Source of the DNA: Actinomycetota bacterium
GTDB taxonomy: Bacteria; Actinomycetota; Actinomycetes; Nanopelagicales; Nanopelagicaceae
NCBI GenBank assembly: GCA_005800815.1
Contig: SYEK01000007.1
Span: forward strand, 1-53,567
Length of the DNA stretch: 53,567 bases
Direction of reading: 5' to 3'
This document shows positions 26,453-35,908 of the stretch, one piece after another. Position 1 is the stretch's first letter. Each line of letters begins with the position of its first letter. The notes under the pieces are model-generated. The model was given only the letters and a program-made list of their open reading frames with translations. It was not told the DNA's origin and searched no databases. Position numbers and translations under genes: made by a program.

Positions 26453-27205
26453 ATGCTTAAACTCGATAGCAACCAATGGAACTTGGTTTATAACGTATTC
26501 TCATTTGGCCTAGTTTCCATGCTTGCTTGCACGGTCTACACGTTAGTTTCTCAGCAGCGTGTATTGGCAAAGTACCGCAGCGCACTTGTTATGTCATCCA
26601 TGGTGACATTCATCGCCGCCTACCACTACATGCGCATCTTTGATTCATTCAAAGAGTCGTCGGTAGATATGACCATCAATACTTCTGGAGCCCAGGGCTC
26701 ATTCAATGAGGCATATCGCTACGTTGACTGGCTATTGACTGTCCCACTACTTCTTGTTGAAGTCGTTGCGGTCCTTGCTCTTACAAAATCAGTGTCTACC
26801 TCCCTGATAACCCGCCTGGTTCCAGCATCTGCTGCAATGATTGCACTTGGATATCCAGGAGAGATTGCATCAGATCAGAACACACAGGTTATGTACGGTG
26901 TTCTATCAACAATTCCATTCCTATACATCCTCTATGTACTCTTCGTGGAGCTTGGAAAGTCACTCGATAAACAGCCAGAGGGAGTAGCAGCCACCGTTGG
27001 TCGCTTACGTCTTCTTTTGATCGGTACGTGGGGCGTTTATCCAATCTCTTACATCCTTGGAATGGGTGGAGATGCCACTGCAGAGCAGTTTGTTGGCGTG
27101 CAAGTGGGTTATACCGTCGCCGACGTCTTGGCTAAGTGCGTATTCGGTCTTACGATTTTCAAGATCGCACGCATGAAGTCAGCGGCAGAGGGCATGAAAG
27201 AATAA
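26453..27205 (+). CDS. Actinorhodopsin (light-driven proton pump)
   Basis: A microbial rhodopsin of 250 residues and seven helices. I place the start at ATG 26453, 9 nt after ACGGAGG; the open frame to the left adds 29 unlikely residues. Proton acceptor D92, T96 and donor E103 lie in YVDWLLTVPLLLVE, so this is a DTE-type outward H+ pump. L100 aligns with L105 of proteorhodopsin, which predicts green absorption. The retinal Lys is K228 (DVLAKCVFG). G149 aligns with Trp138 of bacteriorhodopsin and Gly156 of xanthorhodopsin, leaving room for a carotenoid antenna. No retinal or carotenoid gene is in the window. A strong terminator follows, so it is probably a single-gene transcript. Confidence 0.96.
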   Translation: MLKLDSNQWNLVYNVFSFGLVSMLACTVYTLVSQQRVLAKYRSALVMSSMVTFIAAYHYMRIFDSFKESSVDMTINTSGAQGSFNEAYRYVDWLLTVPLLLVEVVAVLALTKSVSTSLITRLVPASAAMIALGYPGEIASDQNTQVMYGVLSTIPFLYILYVLFVELGKSLDKQPEGVAATVGRLRLLLIGTWGVYPISYILGMGGDATAEQFVGVQVGYTVADVLAKCVFGLTIFKIARMKSAAEGMKE

Positions 27206-27219
27206 AAGTAAATCACTTA

Positions 27220-27259
27220 CAAAGAGGGTGTCGGGAAACCGGCGCCCTCTTTGCTTTTA
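27220..27259 (+). terminator. Strong terminator after the rhodopsin gene
   Basis: A 15-bp stem (27220-27234 with 27239-27253, two G-T pairs) is capped by a GAAA tetraloop and followed by CTTTT. It ends 15 nt after the rhodopsin stop begins its downstream gap. Confidence 0.92.
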
Positions 27260-27260
27260 T

Positions 27261-27266
27261 TACACT
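27261..27266 (+). promoter_or_regulatory. Candidate -10 box of the small membrane protein
   Basis: TACACT lies 6 nt before the ATG at 27273, directly after the rhodopsin terminator. No clear -35 box is seen. Confidence 0.3.
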
Positions 27267-27272
27267 TTGGTC

Positions 27273-27524
27273 ATGAGTAAAAATCTAATAAATAACTATC
27301 GTATGGGTGGCTACCTCCTTATCGCTATTGGCCTGATTAATCTGCGCTATCAAACTGGTATGAGTGGCGTAGTCGGAAACAGTTTGATCGTGATTATCCC
27401 GGGTGCCTTGCTCTTGCTTTCGACCTGGCTTTCTGGCTTTGCCCAGGTTTCAAATGCGAGGGCAACAAAACTATTTACTCTTGTTGTAGGTCTCGCGCTG
27501 GTCGCATTTGCTATTCTCAATTAA
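27273..27524 (+). CDS. Small hypothetical membrane protein
   Basis: An 83-residue protein starting at ATG 27273 (MSKNLINNYRMGG). Three hydrophobic helices (about 12-27, 30-50, 60-81) fill the chain. I recognise no family. The longer frame to the left runs through the rhodopsin terminator and is not credible. It lies between that terminator and the opposing tRNA gene, so it is a single-gene unit. Function unknown; it is close to the rhodopsin but not clearly linked to it. Confidence 0.55.
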   Translation: MSKNLINNYRMGGYLLIAIGLINLRYQTGMSGVVGNSLIVIIPGALLLLSTWLSGFAQVSNARATKLFTLVVGLALVAFAILN

Positions 27525-27565
27525 CCAGTTTGACTTAACAATTATTCATACTTTTAATGCCTGTG

Positions 27566-27646
27566 TGCGGGAGAAGGGACTTGAACCCTCACGTCCGAAG
27601 ACACAGGTTCCTAAGACCTGCGTGTCTGCCATTTCACCACTCCCGC
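27566..27646 (-). tRNA. tRNA-Leu (anticodon UAG)
   Basis: On the minus strand the acceptor arm GCGGGAG (from 27646) pairs with CTCCCGC (to 27567), with discriminator A at 27566. The anticodon stem CAGGT/ACCTG holds the loop CTTAGGA, giving anticodon TAG. A long variable arm (TGTCTTCGGACGT) marks a class II tRNA, and the T-arm reads GGTTCAAGTCC. CCA is not encoded. TTGAAT and TATCCA, 18 nt apart on the minus strand near 27680-27712, are a possible promoter. Confidence 0.95.
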
Positions 27647-27769
27647 ATCACCCACACGAGAACTGCTGACGCTCTCATATGGATAGGTGACAAGATTAGA
27701 GGTATTCAAGGGATGGACCAACACTCCAGCCCGGTAACGCCAAGATACCTATGCGAGTAATCTTGGCAT

Positions 27770-29434
27770 GTGCCCTCACAGATTGAACTCCTTGAAGCCG
27801 CGCTCAGGGCCGCCATTGATCGGGCCATCGCTCGTGGGCAGATAGCTGGGAGCACCCCAGAGGCCATCACGCTCTCACGGCCTAAGAATCGAGAGCATGG
27901 TGACTATGCGACATCGGTTGCACTGCAGCTGGCAAAGGCGGCAGGCAAAGAGCCCCGCGAGGTAGCTGCAATCATTCTGGAGCAACTCAAAGGCGTTGAT
28001 TCGATCTCGGGCTTGGATGTGGCAGGGCCTGGCTTTATCAACATCACACTCAAGCGTTCAAGTCAGGCCGAACTGGTAAGCACAATCATCAACGCTGGAG
28101 CAAAGTTTGCAGATACAAATACCCTTGCAGGTGTTCGTATCAATCTTGAGTTTATCAGTGCCAACCCAACAGGGCCTTTGCATCTAGGCCATACACGTTG
28201 GGCTGCAGTCGGGGATTCACTGGGGCGAGTGTTAACTGCCGCAAGCGCCGATGTCACGCGCGAGTTTTATATCAATGATCGTGGTAATCAGATGGATCTT
28301 TTTGGAGCATCTGTTGAGGCGAGCGCACTTGGTAAGGCGGTCCCAGAGGATGGTTATAAGGGTGAGTACATCATCGATCTTGCCACGCAAGTTGTGGAAG
28401 ATAACCCAGCTATCACATCTTTGCCTGAACAAGATCGGCAGATTGCATTTCGAGAGGCTGCATATGCGTTGCAACTTGCAGATCAACAGCGGGTGCTCGC
28501 AGACTTCGGCACTCATTTTGATATCTGGTTCTCAGAGCGCTCGCTACATGATCAAGGCGCAGTAGAGCATGGGGTAAAGAAACTTCGGACTCAAGGTCAT
28601 GTCTTTGAGGATGAGGGTGCAACCTGGCTTCGCACCACAGATTTTGGTGATGATAAGGATCGTGTTCTGGCCAAATCAGATGGTTCACCTACCTACTTCT
28701 CATCTGATACCGCTTACTACATCAATAAACGCGAACGTGGCTTTGATATCTGCATCTATATGTTAGGCGCAGATCACCATGGCTATGTAGGACGTCTCAA
28801 GGCGACAGCGGCTTGCGCCGGTGATGATCCTGATTACAATGTCGAGATATTGATAGGCCAGCTGGTCAAGATCATGGAGGGTGGGCAAGAGGTAAAGCTC
28901 TCCAAGCGGGCGGGAACGATCATCACCTTAGAGGAGTTAGTGGAAAAAACAGGTGTTGATGCCGCGCGTTATACGTTGATTAGATATCCAGTGGATACCC
29001 CGATGGTGATGGATATTGATCTCTTAAAGCGCAGTACAAATGAGAATCCGGTCTATTACGTGCAGTATGCCCATGCCCGAATCGCTGCAGTCTTGCGCAA
29101 TGCCACCGAACTAGGAATCTCATTAGATATCAAAGATTTTGATCCATCGCAGCTGATTCACGATCGTGAGAACGAACTACTGGGCAAGTTGGCCCACTTT
29201 CCTCGCATCATTGAATCAGCCGCCCAAATGCGCCAACCCCACCGCATTGCACGCTACCTTGAGGAGCTAGCCGGTACCTATCACGGCTTTTATGCCGATT
29301 GCCGTGTGCTTCCGATGGGGGATGAAAATCCAACGCCCTTACACACTGCCCGCCTACTACTCTGTTCATCTACGAAGATAGTCATTGCACGTGCCTTAGA
29401 TCTATTGGGCGTAAGTGCCCCGGAGAGGATGTAG
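27770..29434 (+). CDS. argS: Arginyl-tRNA synthetase
   Basis: This class I enzyme charges tRNA-Arg. The 554-residue protein has the N-terminal Arg-S additional domain, the HIGH motif as HLGH (138-141) after SANPTGPL, and KLSKRAGT as the KMSKS-like loop near residue 376. The start is GTG 27770; an ATG at 27768 is out of frame. It leads the argS-lysA-hom-thrC-thrB-rho order found across actinobacteria, with lysA 6 nt downstream. Confidence 0.96.
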   Translation: MPSQIELLEAALRAAIDRAIARGQIAGSTPEAITLSRPKNREHGDYATSVALQLAKAAGKEPREVAAIILEQLKGVDSISGLDVAGPGFINITLKRSSQAELVSTIINAGAKFADTNTLAGVRINLEFISANPTGPLHLGHTRWAAVGDSLGRVLTAASADVTREFYINDRGNQMDLFGASVEASALGKAVPEDGYKGEYIIDLATQVVEDNPAITSLPEQDRQIAFREAAYALQLADQQRVLADFGTHFDIWFSERSLHDQGAVEHGVKKLRTQGHVFEDEGATWLRTTDFGDDKDRVLAKSDGSPTYFSSDTAYYINKRERGFDICIYMLGADHHGYVGRLKATAACAGDDPDYNVEILIGQLVKIMEGGQEVKLSKRAGTIITLEELVEKTGVDAARYTLIRYPVDTPMVMDIDLLKRSTNENPVYYVQYAHARIAAVLRNATELGISLDIKDFDPSQLIHDRENELLGKLAHFPRIIESAAQMRQPHRIARYLEELAGTYHGFYADCRVLPMGDENPTPLHTARLLLCSSTKIVIARALDLLGVSAPERM

Positions 29435-29440
29435 TTCGCT

Positions 29441-30748
29441 ATGTGGTCCTCTCATGTCCGCCTCGATACCCAGTTATCAATCTCTGGAATCACGGCAACG
29501 GCTCTTGCTAAAGAGTTTCATACCCCTGCCTTTGTCATGGATGAGCAGGATTTTCGTACCCGCGCAATCTCTTGGGATGCATCACTAAAGAGTGTCTTTG
29601 GCCCGAACGCAGGGACCGTGTACTACGCAGCCAAGGCATTCATCTGCACCGAGGTAGCACGCTGGATCAAGGATATTGGAATTGGGATCGATGTATGCAC
29701 TGGTGGTGAGCTTGCAGTTGCCCTGGCCGGTGGCATTGATCCTGCAAAGATCGAGTTGCATGGCAATAACAAATCTTTGGCTGAGATAAGAGATGCTGTA
29801 AGCGTTGGTGTCGGAATCATCGTTGTTGACTCTCTATTTGAAATCGATCGAGTCGCAGCTGCTGCCACCGAGTGCGGAAAGCTCCAGCGAGTTTTGATAC
29901 GTTTGACACCAGGTATCAAGGCCGATACCCATGAATCGATTGCAACGGCGCATGAAGACGTCAAGTTTGGTTTCTCTATCGCAAGCGGTGCTGCCTGGAA
30001 GGCCATCGAAGCAGTGCGTACTCATCCATCGATTGAACTGAGAGGATTTCACGCCCATATCGGCTCTCAGATTTTAGATACGCAATCCTTCGAGATAAGC
30101 GCCCAGCGCCTTATCGCTCTGCTTGCACAGTACCGCGATGCATTCGGTGGCCAGTTGCCTGAGCTTGATTTAGGTGGAGGCTATGGAATCCACTATGTAC
30201 CAGGTGGAGAAGAGTTATCACCGGCCGTTGTAATGAACGCTCTTGGTAAGGTGGTCACCACACATTGCGCTGCACACAACTTGGATATCCCGAAGATCTC
30301 AATCGAGCCAGGCCGTGCCATTGTTGGGCCGACGATGTTCACTCTCTATGAGGTTGGTACTGTCAAAGATGTCACCACTGAGGACGGTACAAATCGTCGA
30401 TATATATCTATCGATGGCGGAATGAGCGATAACATCCGTCCGGCTCTCTATGGCGCCGAGTACACAGCAATCCTTGCAAATCGCATCAGCCAGGCCCGGC
30501 TACTTAATGCTCGTGTAGTCGGCAAGCATTGTGAGACAGGGGACATTCTTATCGACTCTATCGATCTTGCAAGTGATATCGCACCAGGAGATTTATTGGC
30601 CACTCCTGCAACCGGTGCATATGGACGCAGTTTGGCGAGCAACTACAACCATGTGCTGCGGCCACCAGTTATTGCAGTAAAGGACGGCAAAGCCCGCGTG
30701 ATTGTGCGCCGTGAAACTGCGGCCGATCTGCTGGGCTTGGATATTTAA
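29441..30748 (+). CDS. lysA: Diaminopimelate decarboxylase
   Basis: LysA converts meso-diaminopimelate to lysine, using pyridoxal phosphate. The 435-residue protein has the PLP lysine K65 in YYAAKAF, GGYGIHY for phosphate binding near residue 246, and the C-terminal HCETGDIL sequence with the conserved Cys from the second subunit. It lies between argS (6 nt) and hom (33 bp) and shares their direction, so the aspartate-family genes are grouped. Confidence 0.96.
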   Translation: MWSSHVRLDTQLSISGITATALAKEFHTPAFVMDEQDFRTRAISWDASLKSVFGPNAGTVYYAAKAFICTEVARWIKDIGIGIDVCTGGELAVALAGGIDPAKIELHGNNKSLAEIRDAVSVGVGIIVVDSLFEIDRVAAAATECGKLQRVLIRLTPGIKADTHESIATAHEDVKFGFSIASGAAWKAIEAVRTHPSIELRGFHAHIGSQILDTQSFEISAQRLIALLAQYRDAFGGQLPELDLGGGYGIHYVPGGEELSPAVVMNALGKVVTTHCAAHNLDIPKISIEPGRAIVGPTMFTLYEVGTVKDVTTEDGTNRRYISIDGGMSDNIRPALYGAEYTAILANRISQARLLNARVVGKHCETGDILIDSIDLASDIAPGDLLATPATGAYGRSLASNYNHVLRPPVIAVKDGKARVIVRRETAADLLGLDI

Positions 30749-30781
30749 CGCCGTTACAGGCATCTGTGAAAGAATAGGCTC

Positions 30782-32077
30782 ATGGAAGCGGCCTTGAAGA
30801 CAATCTCAATAGGAATGCTTGGCGCTGGCGTTGTTGGCAGCCAGGTCGCCCGTCTGCTCCAATCTGATCGCCAAGAGCTCTCTGACCGCTCAGGTGCACT
30901 CTTGGTTTTGAAAAAAGTCGGTGTACGCAGCAACACCCCACGTGAAGGTATTGAGGCATCCATGATCACGACGGACTTACAGTCGATTGTGAGTGATCCC
31001 AATATAAATATAGTGATCGAGGTCATGGGTGGAATCGAACCTGCGCGCACCTTGATCCTGGAGGCGATTAACAATAAAAAATCCGTCATAACCGCCAATA
31101 AGGCCCTTCTTGCAACACATGGTCATGAACTCTTCAACGCCGCAGATGCAGCAAAAGTAGATTTGTATTACGAAGCCGCGGTTGCAGGGGCGATTCCTAT
31201 CATCCGCTCTATGCGTGAATCACTGGCAGGAGATCAGATTACTCGAGTGATGGGTATTGTGAATGGAACCACTAACTATATATTGACGAAAATGCATGAG
31301 GAGGGCCGGGAGTTTGCAGAGGTCTTAAGGGAGGCCCAGTTACTGGGCTATGCCGAGGCCGATCCGACTGCCGACATTGAAGGCCACGATGCTGCCGCTA
31401 AGGTTGCGCTCCTTGCAAGCCTTGCATTTCACAGCACTGTCACGTTAGATGAGGTTTATTGCGAAGGAATTACGAAGATTTCAATTGATGATGTCAAATC
31501 CGCTCAGGCGATGAGCTGTGTCATCAAACTTTTAGCTATCGCTGAACTCACTGTTAAAGATGAGATCTCAGTGCGTGTGCATCCAGTGATCTTGCCAAAC
31601 TCACATCCTTTAGCCTCAGTCCGCAACGCATTCAACGCCGTGTATGTCGAATCAGAGGCTGCAGGAGAGCTCATGTTTTACGGTCGTGGGGCTGGCGGAG
31701 CACCCACTGCATCGGCGATTCTGGGCGATCTAGTTGCAGTAACGCGCCACCGTGCATATTCGACTGTGGGATATGGCGAATCGGATTACGCTGATTTGGA
31801 TATTGCCCCGGTTGCAGATGTGAAGTCTCAGTTCTTTGTGCGTTTGCATGTCGCCGATAAATCAGGTGTTTTAGCATCTATCGCCCAGACATTTGCCAGT
31901 GAAGATGTCTCCATTCAGACCGTGCGCCAGAGTGGGTTAGGCAGTGATGCCGAGCTCATAGTCGTTACTCACGCAGCATCTGAGGCCTCGCTCACTGCCT
32001 GTGTGAAGAGTCTAACTGCGATGGAGATAGTCAACACAGTTGAATCAGTGATTCGTGTTGAGGGAGCGGTCTCTTAA
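30782..32077 (+). CDS. hom: Homoserine dehydrogenase
   Basis: This enzyme reduces aspartate semialdehyde to homoserine, the branch toward threonine and methionine. The 431-residue protein has the NAD(P) loop GMLGAGVVGSQV near residue 12, a central catalytic part with GIVNGTTNYIL and YAEADPTADIEGHDAA, and a C-terminal ACT domain (about 350-430) that normally gives threonine feedback. thrC starts on the next base after its stop, so the two are translationally coupled. Confidence 0.96.
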   Translation: MEAALKTISIGMLGAGVVGSQVARLLQSDRQELSDRSGALLVLKKVGVRSNTPREGIEASMITTDLQSIVSDPNINIVIEVMGGIEPARTLILEAINNKKSVITANKALLATHGHELFNAADAAKVDLYYEAAVAGAIPIIRSMRESLAGDQITRVMGIVNGTTNYILTKMHEEGREFAEVLREAQLLGYAEADPTADIEGHDAAAKVALLASLAFHSTVTLDEVYCEGITKISIDDVKSAQAMSCVIKLLAIAELTVKDEISVRVHPVILPNSHPLASVRNAFNAVYVESEAAGELMFYGRGAGGAPTASAILGDLVAVTRHRAYSTVGYGESDYADLDIAPVADVKSQFFVRLHVADKSGVLASIAQTFASEDVSIQTVRQSGLGSDAELIVVTHAASEASLTACVKSLTAMEIVNTVESVIRVEGAVS

Positions 32078-33169
32078 ATGCAGATTTTCGGTGTTAAGGG
32101 CAAGGTTAAAGGGGCCCATCAATGGCGAGGTGTCATTGAAGAGTACCGCCACCGTCTACCGGTAACTTCGAAAACCCCCATCATCTCTCTGCGTGAAGGT
32201 GGGACACCTCTTATCTATGCATGTAATCTCTCGGAGTTACTGGCTAACGAGGTTTGGATCAAATACGAAGGACTCAATCCGACAGGTTCGTTTAAGGATC
32301 GTGGAATGACCATGGCGATCTCAATGGCGGCGCAAGATGGTGCTACAGCCATCATTTGTGCATCAACTGGTAACACATCTGCATCTGCCTCGGCTTATGC
32401 CGTCAAAGCTGGGATGACACCGGTAGTTCTGATTCCAAAGGGAAAGATTGCAATGGGCAAACTAGCCCAGGCTGTGATTCATAACTCAACCATCGTGCAG
32501 GTCAATGGAAATTTTGATGATTGCCTGACTCTAGCAAAGCAGTTATCAGAGAACTATCCAGTTGCACTTGTGAATTCAGTCAATCCATTCCGTATTCAGG
32601 GACAAAAGACGGCAGCCTTTGAAGTGGTAGATATGTTAGGTGATGCTCCAGATATTCATGCAATGCCTGTTGGCAATGCGGGAAATATTACCGCCTACTG
32701 GATGGGCTACAAGGAGTATTACGGCGATAACATCTCATCACGGCTACCTGCGATGTATGGCTTTCAAGCCGCGGGGGCAGCGCCAATCGTGAAGGAAAAG
32801 ATTGTCAAGAACCCCGAAACCATCGCAACTGCGATTCGAATCGGTAATCCCGCCTCTTGGGCCCAGGCCGTTGAAGCCCGTGATGCATCCGGTGGCGTGA
32901 TCGATAGCGTGAGCGATAGGGAGATTCTCTCTGCTTATCGCTTGATCGCAGCACAAGAGGGGATCTTCGTTGAGCCATCATCGGCGGCAGGATTGGCGGG
33001 GCTGATCAAATATAGGAAGGCCAAGAAACTTCCTAAAGACAAGACAATCGTGATTACCGTAACAGGACATGGCTTAAAAGATATTCAATATGCATTGGAT
33101 AGCACGAAGAAGCCAGTTGTTATTCCGGTCGATCTCAAAGCCGCTGCAAAGGCCCTTGGGCTCAAGTAA
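32078..33169 (+). CDS. thrC: Threonine synthase
   Basis: ThrC converts O-phosphohomoserine to threonine with pyridoxal phosphate. The 363-residue protein has the PLP lysine K73 in PTGSFKDRG and the phosphate-binding [10 protein letters not shown] near residue 205. This is the short bacterial (Bacillus/actinobacterial) form. It follows hom without a gap and leads into thrB after 1 nt, a complete homoserine-to-threonine block. Confidence 0.96.
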   Translation: MQIFGVKGKVKGAHQWRGVIEEYRHRLPVTSKTPIISLREGGTPLIYACNLSELLANEVWIKYEGLNPTGSFKDRGMTMAISMAAQDGATAIICASTGNTSASASAYAVKAGMTPVVLIPKGKIAMGKLAQAVIHNSTIVQVNGNFDDCLTLAKQLSENYPVALVNSVNPFRIQGQKTAAFEVVDMLGDAPDIHAMPVGNAGNITAYWMGYKEYYGDNISSRLPAMYGFQAAGAAPIVKEKIVKNPETIATAIRIGNPASWAQAVEARDASGGVIDSVSDREILSAYRLIAAQEGIFVEPSSAAGLAGLIKYRKAKKLPKDKTIVITVTGHGLKDIQYALDSTKKPVVIPVDLKAAAKALGLK

Positions 33170-33170
33170 G

Positions 33171-34094
33171 ATGAAACCAACATTCAGGGCGCAATCTATG
33201 CAGGTACAAGTCCCTGCAACTACTGCCAACTTAGGTCCAGGCTTTGACAGTTTAGGCCTTGCTCTCTCATTGCATGATCGCTTTATCGCCCAAGTTCTAG
33301 ATGAACAGATCATCGATATCGATATATCGGGTGAAGGTGCAGATGATCTGCCCCGCAATGAGAAGAATCTTGTAATTAAATCAATGTACAAAGGTTTTGA
33401 GTTTTTTGGAGGAAAGCCACGTGGCATCGCCTTACGTGCATTAAATATCATCCCTCATAGCCGCGGACTTGGATCATCGGCGAGTGCCATCGTTGGTGGG
33501 TTATCACTTGCGCGCGCTCTCGTGCTGGGTGGTAGTGAGCAGATGAGTGATGATGACATGTTGAATCTAGCCACTGCGATTGAGGGTCATCCCGATAATG
33601 TGGCCGCTGCGATCTTTGGCGCAGCAACCATCGCTTGGAAAGAGGTACAACATGGTCAAGATGTTGCCTTATCTGTACAGCTGGAGGTCGATCCACGTAT
33701 TAGTGTGATCGCATTCGTTCCATCTACATCTGTTGCAACATCAAAGGCTCGCAAGATGCTTCCCGAACGAATCGCACATGCCGATGCTGTGAGAAACTCA
33801 GCGAACACAGCCTTACTGGTCCATGCTCTCCAACACCGTCCAGATCTACTGCACACCGCGACTGCAGATTTTTTACATCAGTCGTATCGGGCCGATGCGA
33901 TGCCCGCCTCCTTCGCACTTCTGACGAAGCTGCGCAAGGCCGGGGTCGCAGCCTTTATCTCCGGGGCAGGGCCTACGGTTCTGGCACTGCATACGGGTGG
34001 CTCTGGCGAAGTCGAGGAGCTCACTCGCGCCTGTGGTGAAAAGTTCAGCGCCATGGCCCTTGGGGTATCCCGAAGCGGTGCCAGCCTGATTTGA
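33171..34094 (+). CDS. thrB: Homoserine kinase
   Basis: ThrB phosphorylates homoserine ahead of ThrC. This GHMP kinase has 307 residues from ATG 33171 (298 from ATG 33198, which is also possible because VQVPATTANLGPGFD begins there). The ATP loop PHSRGLGSSASAIVGG lies near residue 98, and SGAGPTVLAL near 265 is the C-terminal motif. A longer frame starting at 33090 overlaps thrC and is not needed. The next gene, rho, is 154 bp downstream with its own likely promoter. Confidence 0.94.
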   Translation: MKPTFRAQSMQVQVPATTANLGPGFDSLGLALSLHDRFIAQVLDEQIIDIDISGEGADDLPRNEKNLVIKSMYKGFEFFGGKPRGIALRALNIIPHSRGLGSSASAIVGGLSLARALVLGGSEQMSDDDMLNLATAIEGHPDNVAAAIFGAATIAWKEVQHGQDVALSVQLEVDPRISVIAFVPSTSVATSKARKMLPERIAHADAVRNSANTALLVHALQHRPDLLHTATADFLHQSYRADAMPASFALLTKLRKAGVAAFISGAGPTVLALHTGGSGEVEELTRACGEKFSAMALGVSRSGASLI

Positions 34095-34109
34095 GCCTTC
34101 ATTTTGTTC

Positions 34110-34139
34110 TTGGGCAGGTGGACTGCTAGCCTTTATACC
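34110..34139 (+). promoter_or_regulatory. Candidate rho promoter
   Basis: TTGGGC (34110-34115) and TATACC (34134-34139) are 18 nt apart. They would give rho a leader of about 100 nt, which is A-rich near the start codon. Rho genes are often autoregulated through such leaders; here this is inference. Confidence 0.4.
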
Positions 34140-34248
34140 TAAGACAGGTCTGCTGCATCGGCCGTGTAAGACGAGAAAAATCAGAGAAATAATCCAAGGA
34201 ATATGGCTCATACATTTAAGCCCATAAACCAATAGCGAAAAGAAACAG

Positions 34249-35802
34249 ATGACAACAACAGAAGAGCCAGTTCGTTCACAGAGTCCAGAGCTTGCCGCAA
34301 TGACCCTTCCAAAGCTCAAGACCGTCGCAACGCAGTTAGGTGTCGATGGTGCGGCCAAGATGAAAAAGGATGCATTAGTCGGGGCGATAGCCGATTTGCA
34401 GGCAAGCAATCGCGAGGCGGCAAAGGCCGAACGCGAAGCGCGCCGTGAGGCCCGTAATAATCGCAAGAGAGAGGGTAAGTCGAACTCTCATACATCACAG
34501 GATTTAGAAGAGGCTACAGATGATGATGCCCCATCAAATAACACCGATCGTGGGGGTCGCAATGATCGCCACGAGCGTGGACGTGGGCGAGATCGCAACC
34601 GAGACCGTAACAACCGCGACCGTGCACCGCGCGAGGATCGTGAGCCGGTTTTGAGTGAGGATGATGTCTTAGTACCAGTCAGTGGTCTACTCGATATTCT
34701 CGAGAGCTATGGCTTCATCCGCACATCTGGCTATCTGCCAGGTCCAAATGATGTCTATGTGACATTAGCCCAGGTCCGTAAAAATGGTCTTCGCAAAGGA
34801 GATGTTGTCACAGGACAGGTTCGCCAACCACGCGAGGGTGAGACAAAGCAGAAGTTCAACGCCCTGATCACCCTTGAGAGCGTCAATGGTATGACTCCCG
34901 ATGAGGCGCGTAACCGTGTTGAGTTTGGAAAGCTCACTCCACTCTATCCGCAGGAGCGTCTACGTCTTGAGACCGAGCCGAATGTCCTAACAACGCGTGT
35001 TATCGATCTCATCGCACCGATCGGTAAGGGCCAGCGCGGCCTTATCGTCTCGCCCCCTAAGGCGGGTAAGACGATGGTCTTACAGGCGATTGCAAATGCC
35101 ATCACAACGAATAATCCAGAGTGTCATCTGATGGTTGTCTTGGTTGATGAGCGTCCTGAAGAGGTCACAGATATGCAGCGCAGCGTCAAGGGTGAGGTCA
35201 TCGCCTCTACCTTTGATCGCCCAGCAGATGATCACACAACGATTGCCGAGCTTGCTATCGAACGCGCAAAGCGTCTGGTCGAGCTCGGCCATGATGTGGT
35301 TGTTCTTCTCGACTCAATCACACGTTTGGGCCGTGCCTATAACATCGCAGCACCTGCCTCAGGTCGCATTCTCTCAGGCGGTGTTGATTCAGCTGCGCTG
35401 TACCCACCAAAGAAGTTCTTCGGAGCGGCTCGAAATATTGAAGATGGCGGCTCACTCACAATTCTTGCAACGGCCCTCGTCGATACAGGCTCTCGCATGG
35501 ATGAGGTTATCTTCGAGGAGTTCAAAGGAACTGGAAATATGGAGTTGATCCTGGATCGCCGCTTGGCCGATAAGCGCATTTTCCCGGCCGTCAACGTCGT
35601 TGCCTCAGGTACTCGTAAGGAGGAGATTCTTATGGGAACAGAGGAGCTCAATATTGTTTGGAAGCTTCGTCGGGTTCTGCACGCTCTAGAGCCACAAGCC
35701 GCCCTTGAACTCTTGTTAGAGAAGATGAAGGGCACGAAATCCAACGTCGAGTTCTTGATGCAGATTCAAAAGACAACGGCAGGTCCTGACGACTCAAAGT
35801 AA
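34249..35802 (+). CDS. rho: Transcription termination factor Rho
   Basis: Rho is a hexameric RNA helicase that ends transcription. The 517-residue protein has the N-terminal helical Rho_N domain (about 12-52), then an insertion (about 55-132) rich in Arg, Asn, Asp and Gly, then the RNA-binding domain and the ATPase with P-loop SPPKAGKTM (268-276). The basic, disordered insertion is typical of actinobacterial Rho and adds RNA affinity. No prion-like stretch is evident. It is followed by rpmE after a structured leader. Confidence 0.96.
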   Translation: MTTTEEPVRSQSPELAAMTLPKLKTVATQLGVDGAAKMKKDALVGAIADLQASNREAAKAEREARREARNNRKREGKSNSHTSQDLEEATDDDAPSNNTDRGGRNDRHERGRGRDRNRDRNNRDRAPREDREPVLSEDDVLVPVSGLLDILESYGFIRTSGYLPGPNDVYVTLAQVRKNGLRKGDVVTGQVRQPREGETKQKFNALITLESVNGMTPDEARNRVEFGKLTPLYPQERLRLETEPNVLTTRVIDLIAPIGKGQRGLIVSPPKAGKTMVLQAIANAITTNNPECHLMVVLVDERPEEVTDMQRSVKGEVIASTFDRPADDHTTIAELAIERAKRLVELGHDVVVLLDSITRLGRAYNIAAPASGRILSGGVDSAALYPPKKFFGAARNIEDGGSLTILATALVDTGSRMDEVIFEEFKGTGNMELILDRRLADKRIFPAVNVVASGTRKEEILMGTEELNIVWKLRRVLHALEPQAALELLLEKMKGTKSNVEFLMQIQKTTAGPDDSK

Positions 35803-35819
35803 GCGTAAATTTCTCAAAA

Positions 35820-35890
35820 GTAGGCTTATCGCCTACCCTTAGGACCTGTTAACCAGTCCGTTTGGTTCACTCGCTAGCCGAGACCCAAAC
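35820..35890 (+). promoter_or_regulatory. Three-hairpin leader of rpmE (candidate L31 ribosomal-protein leader)
   Basis: Three hairpins fill the rho-rpmE gap. GTAGGC (35820-35825) pairs with GCCTAC (35831-35836). GGAC-TG (35842-35848, one bulged C) pairs with CAGTCC (35854-35859). GTTTGG (35860-35865) pairs with CCAAAC (35885-35890), enclosing CTCG/CGAG (35870-35873 with 35879-35882). The ribosome-binding site follows at 35897-35904. Autoregulatory L31 leaders are known in actinobacteria; I have not compared this with their covariance model. Confidence 0.5.
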
Positions 35891-35908
35891 ATGAATGAGG
35901 GAAGAACA

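Noticed and set aside
27557-27760. 67-codon plus-strand frame
   Set aside because: It runs through the opposing tRNA-Leu gene.
33873-34466. 197-codon minus-strand frame across thrB and rho
   Set aside because: It is antisense to two recognised genes and contains no protein family features.
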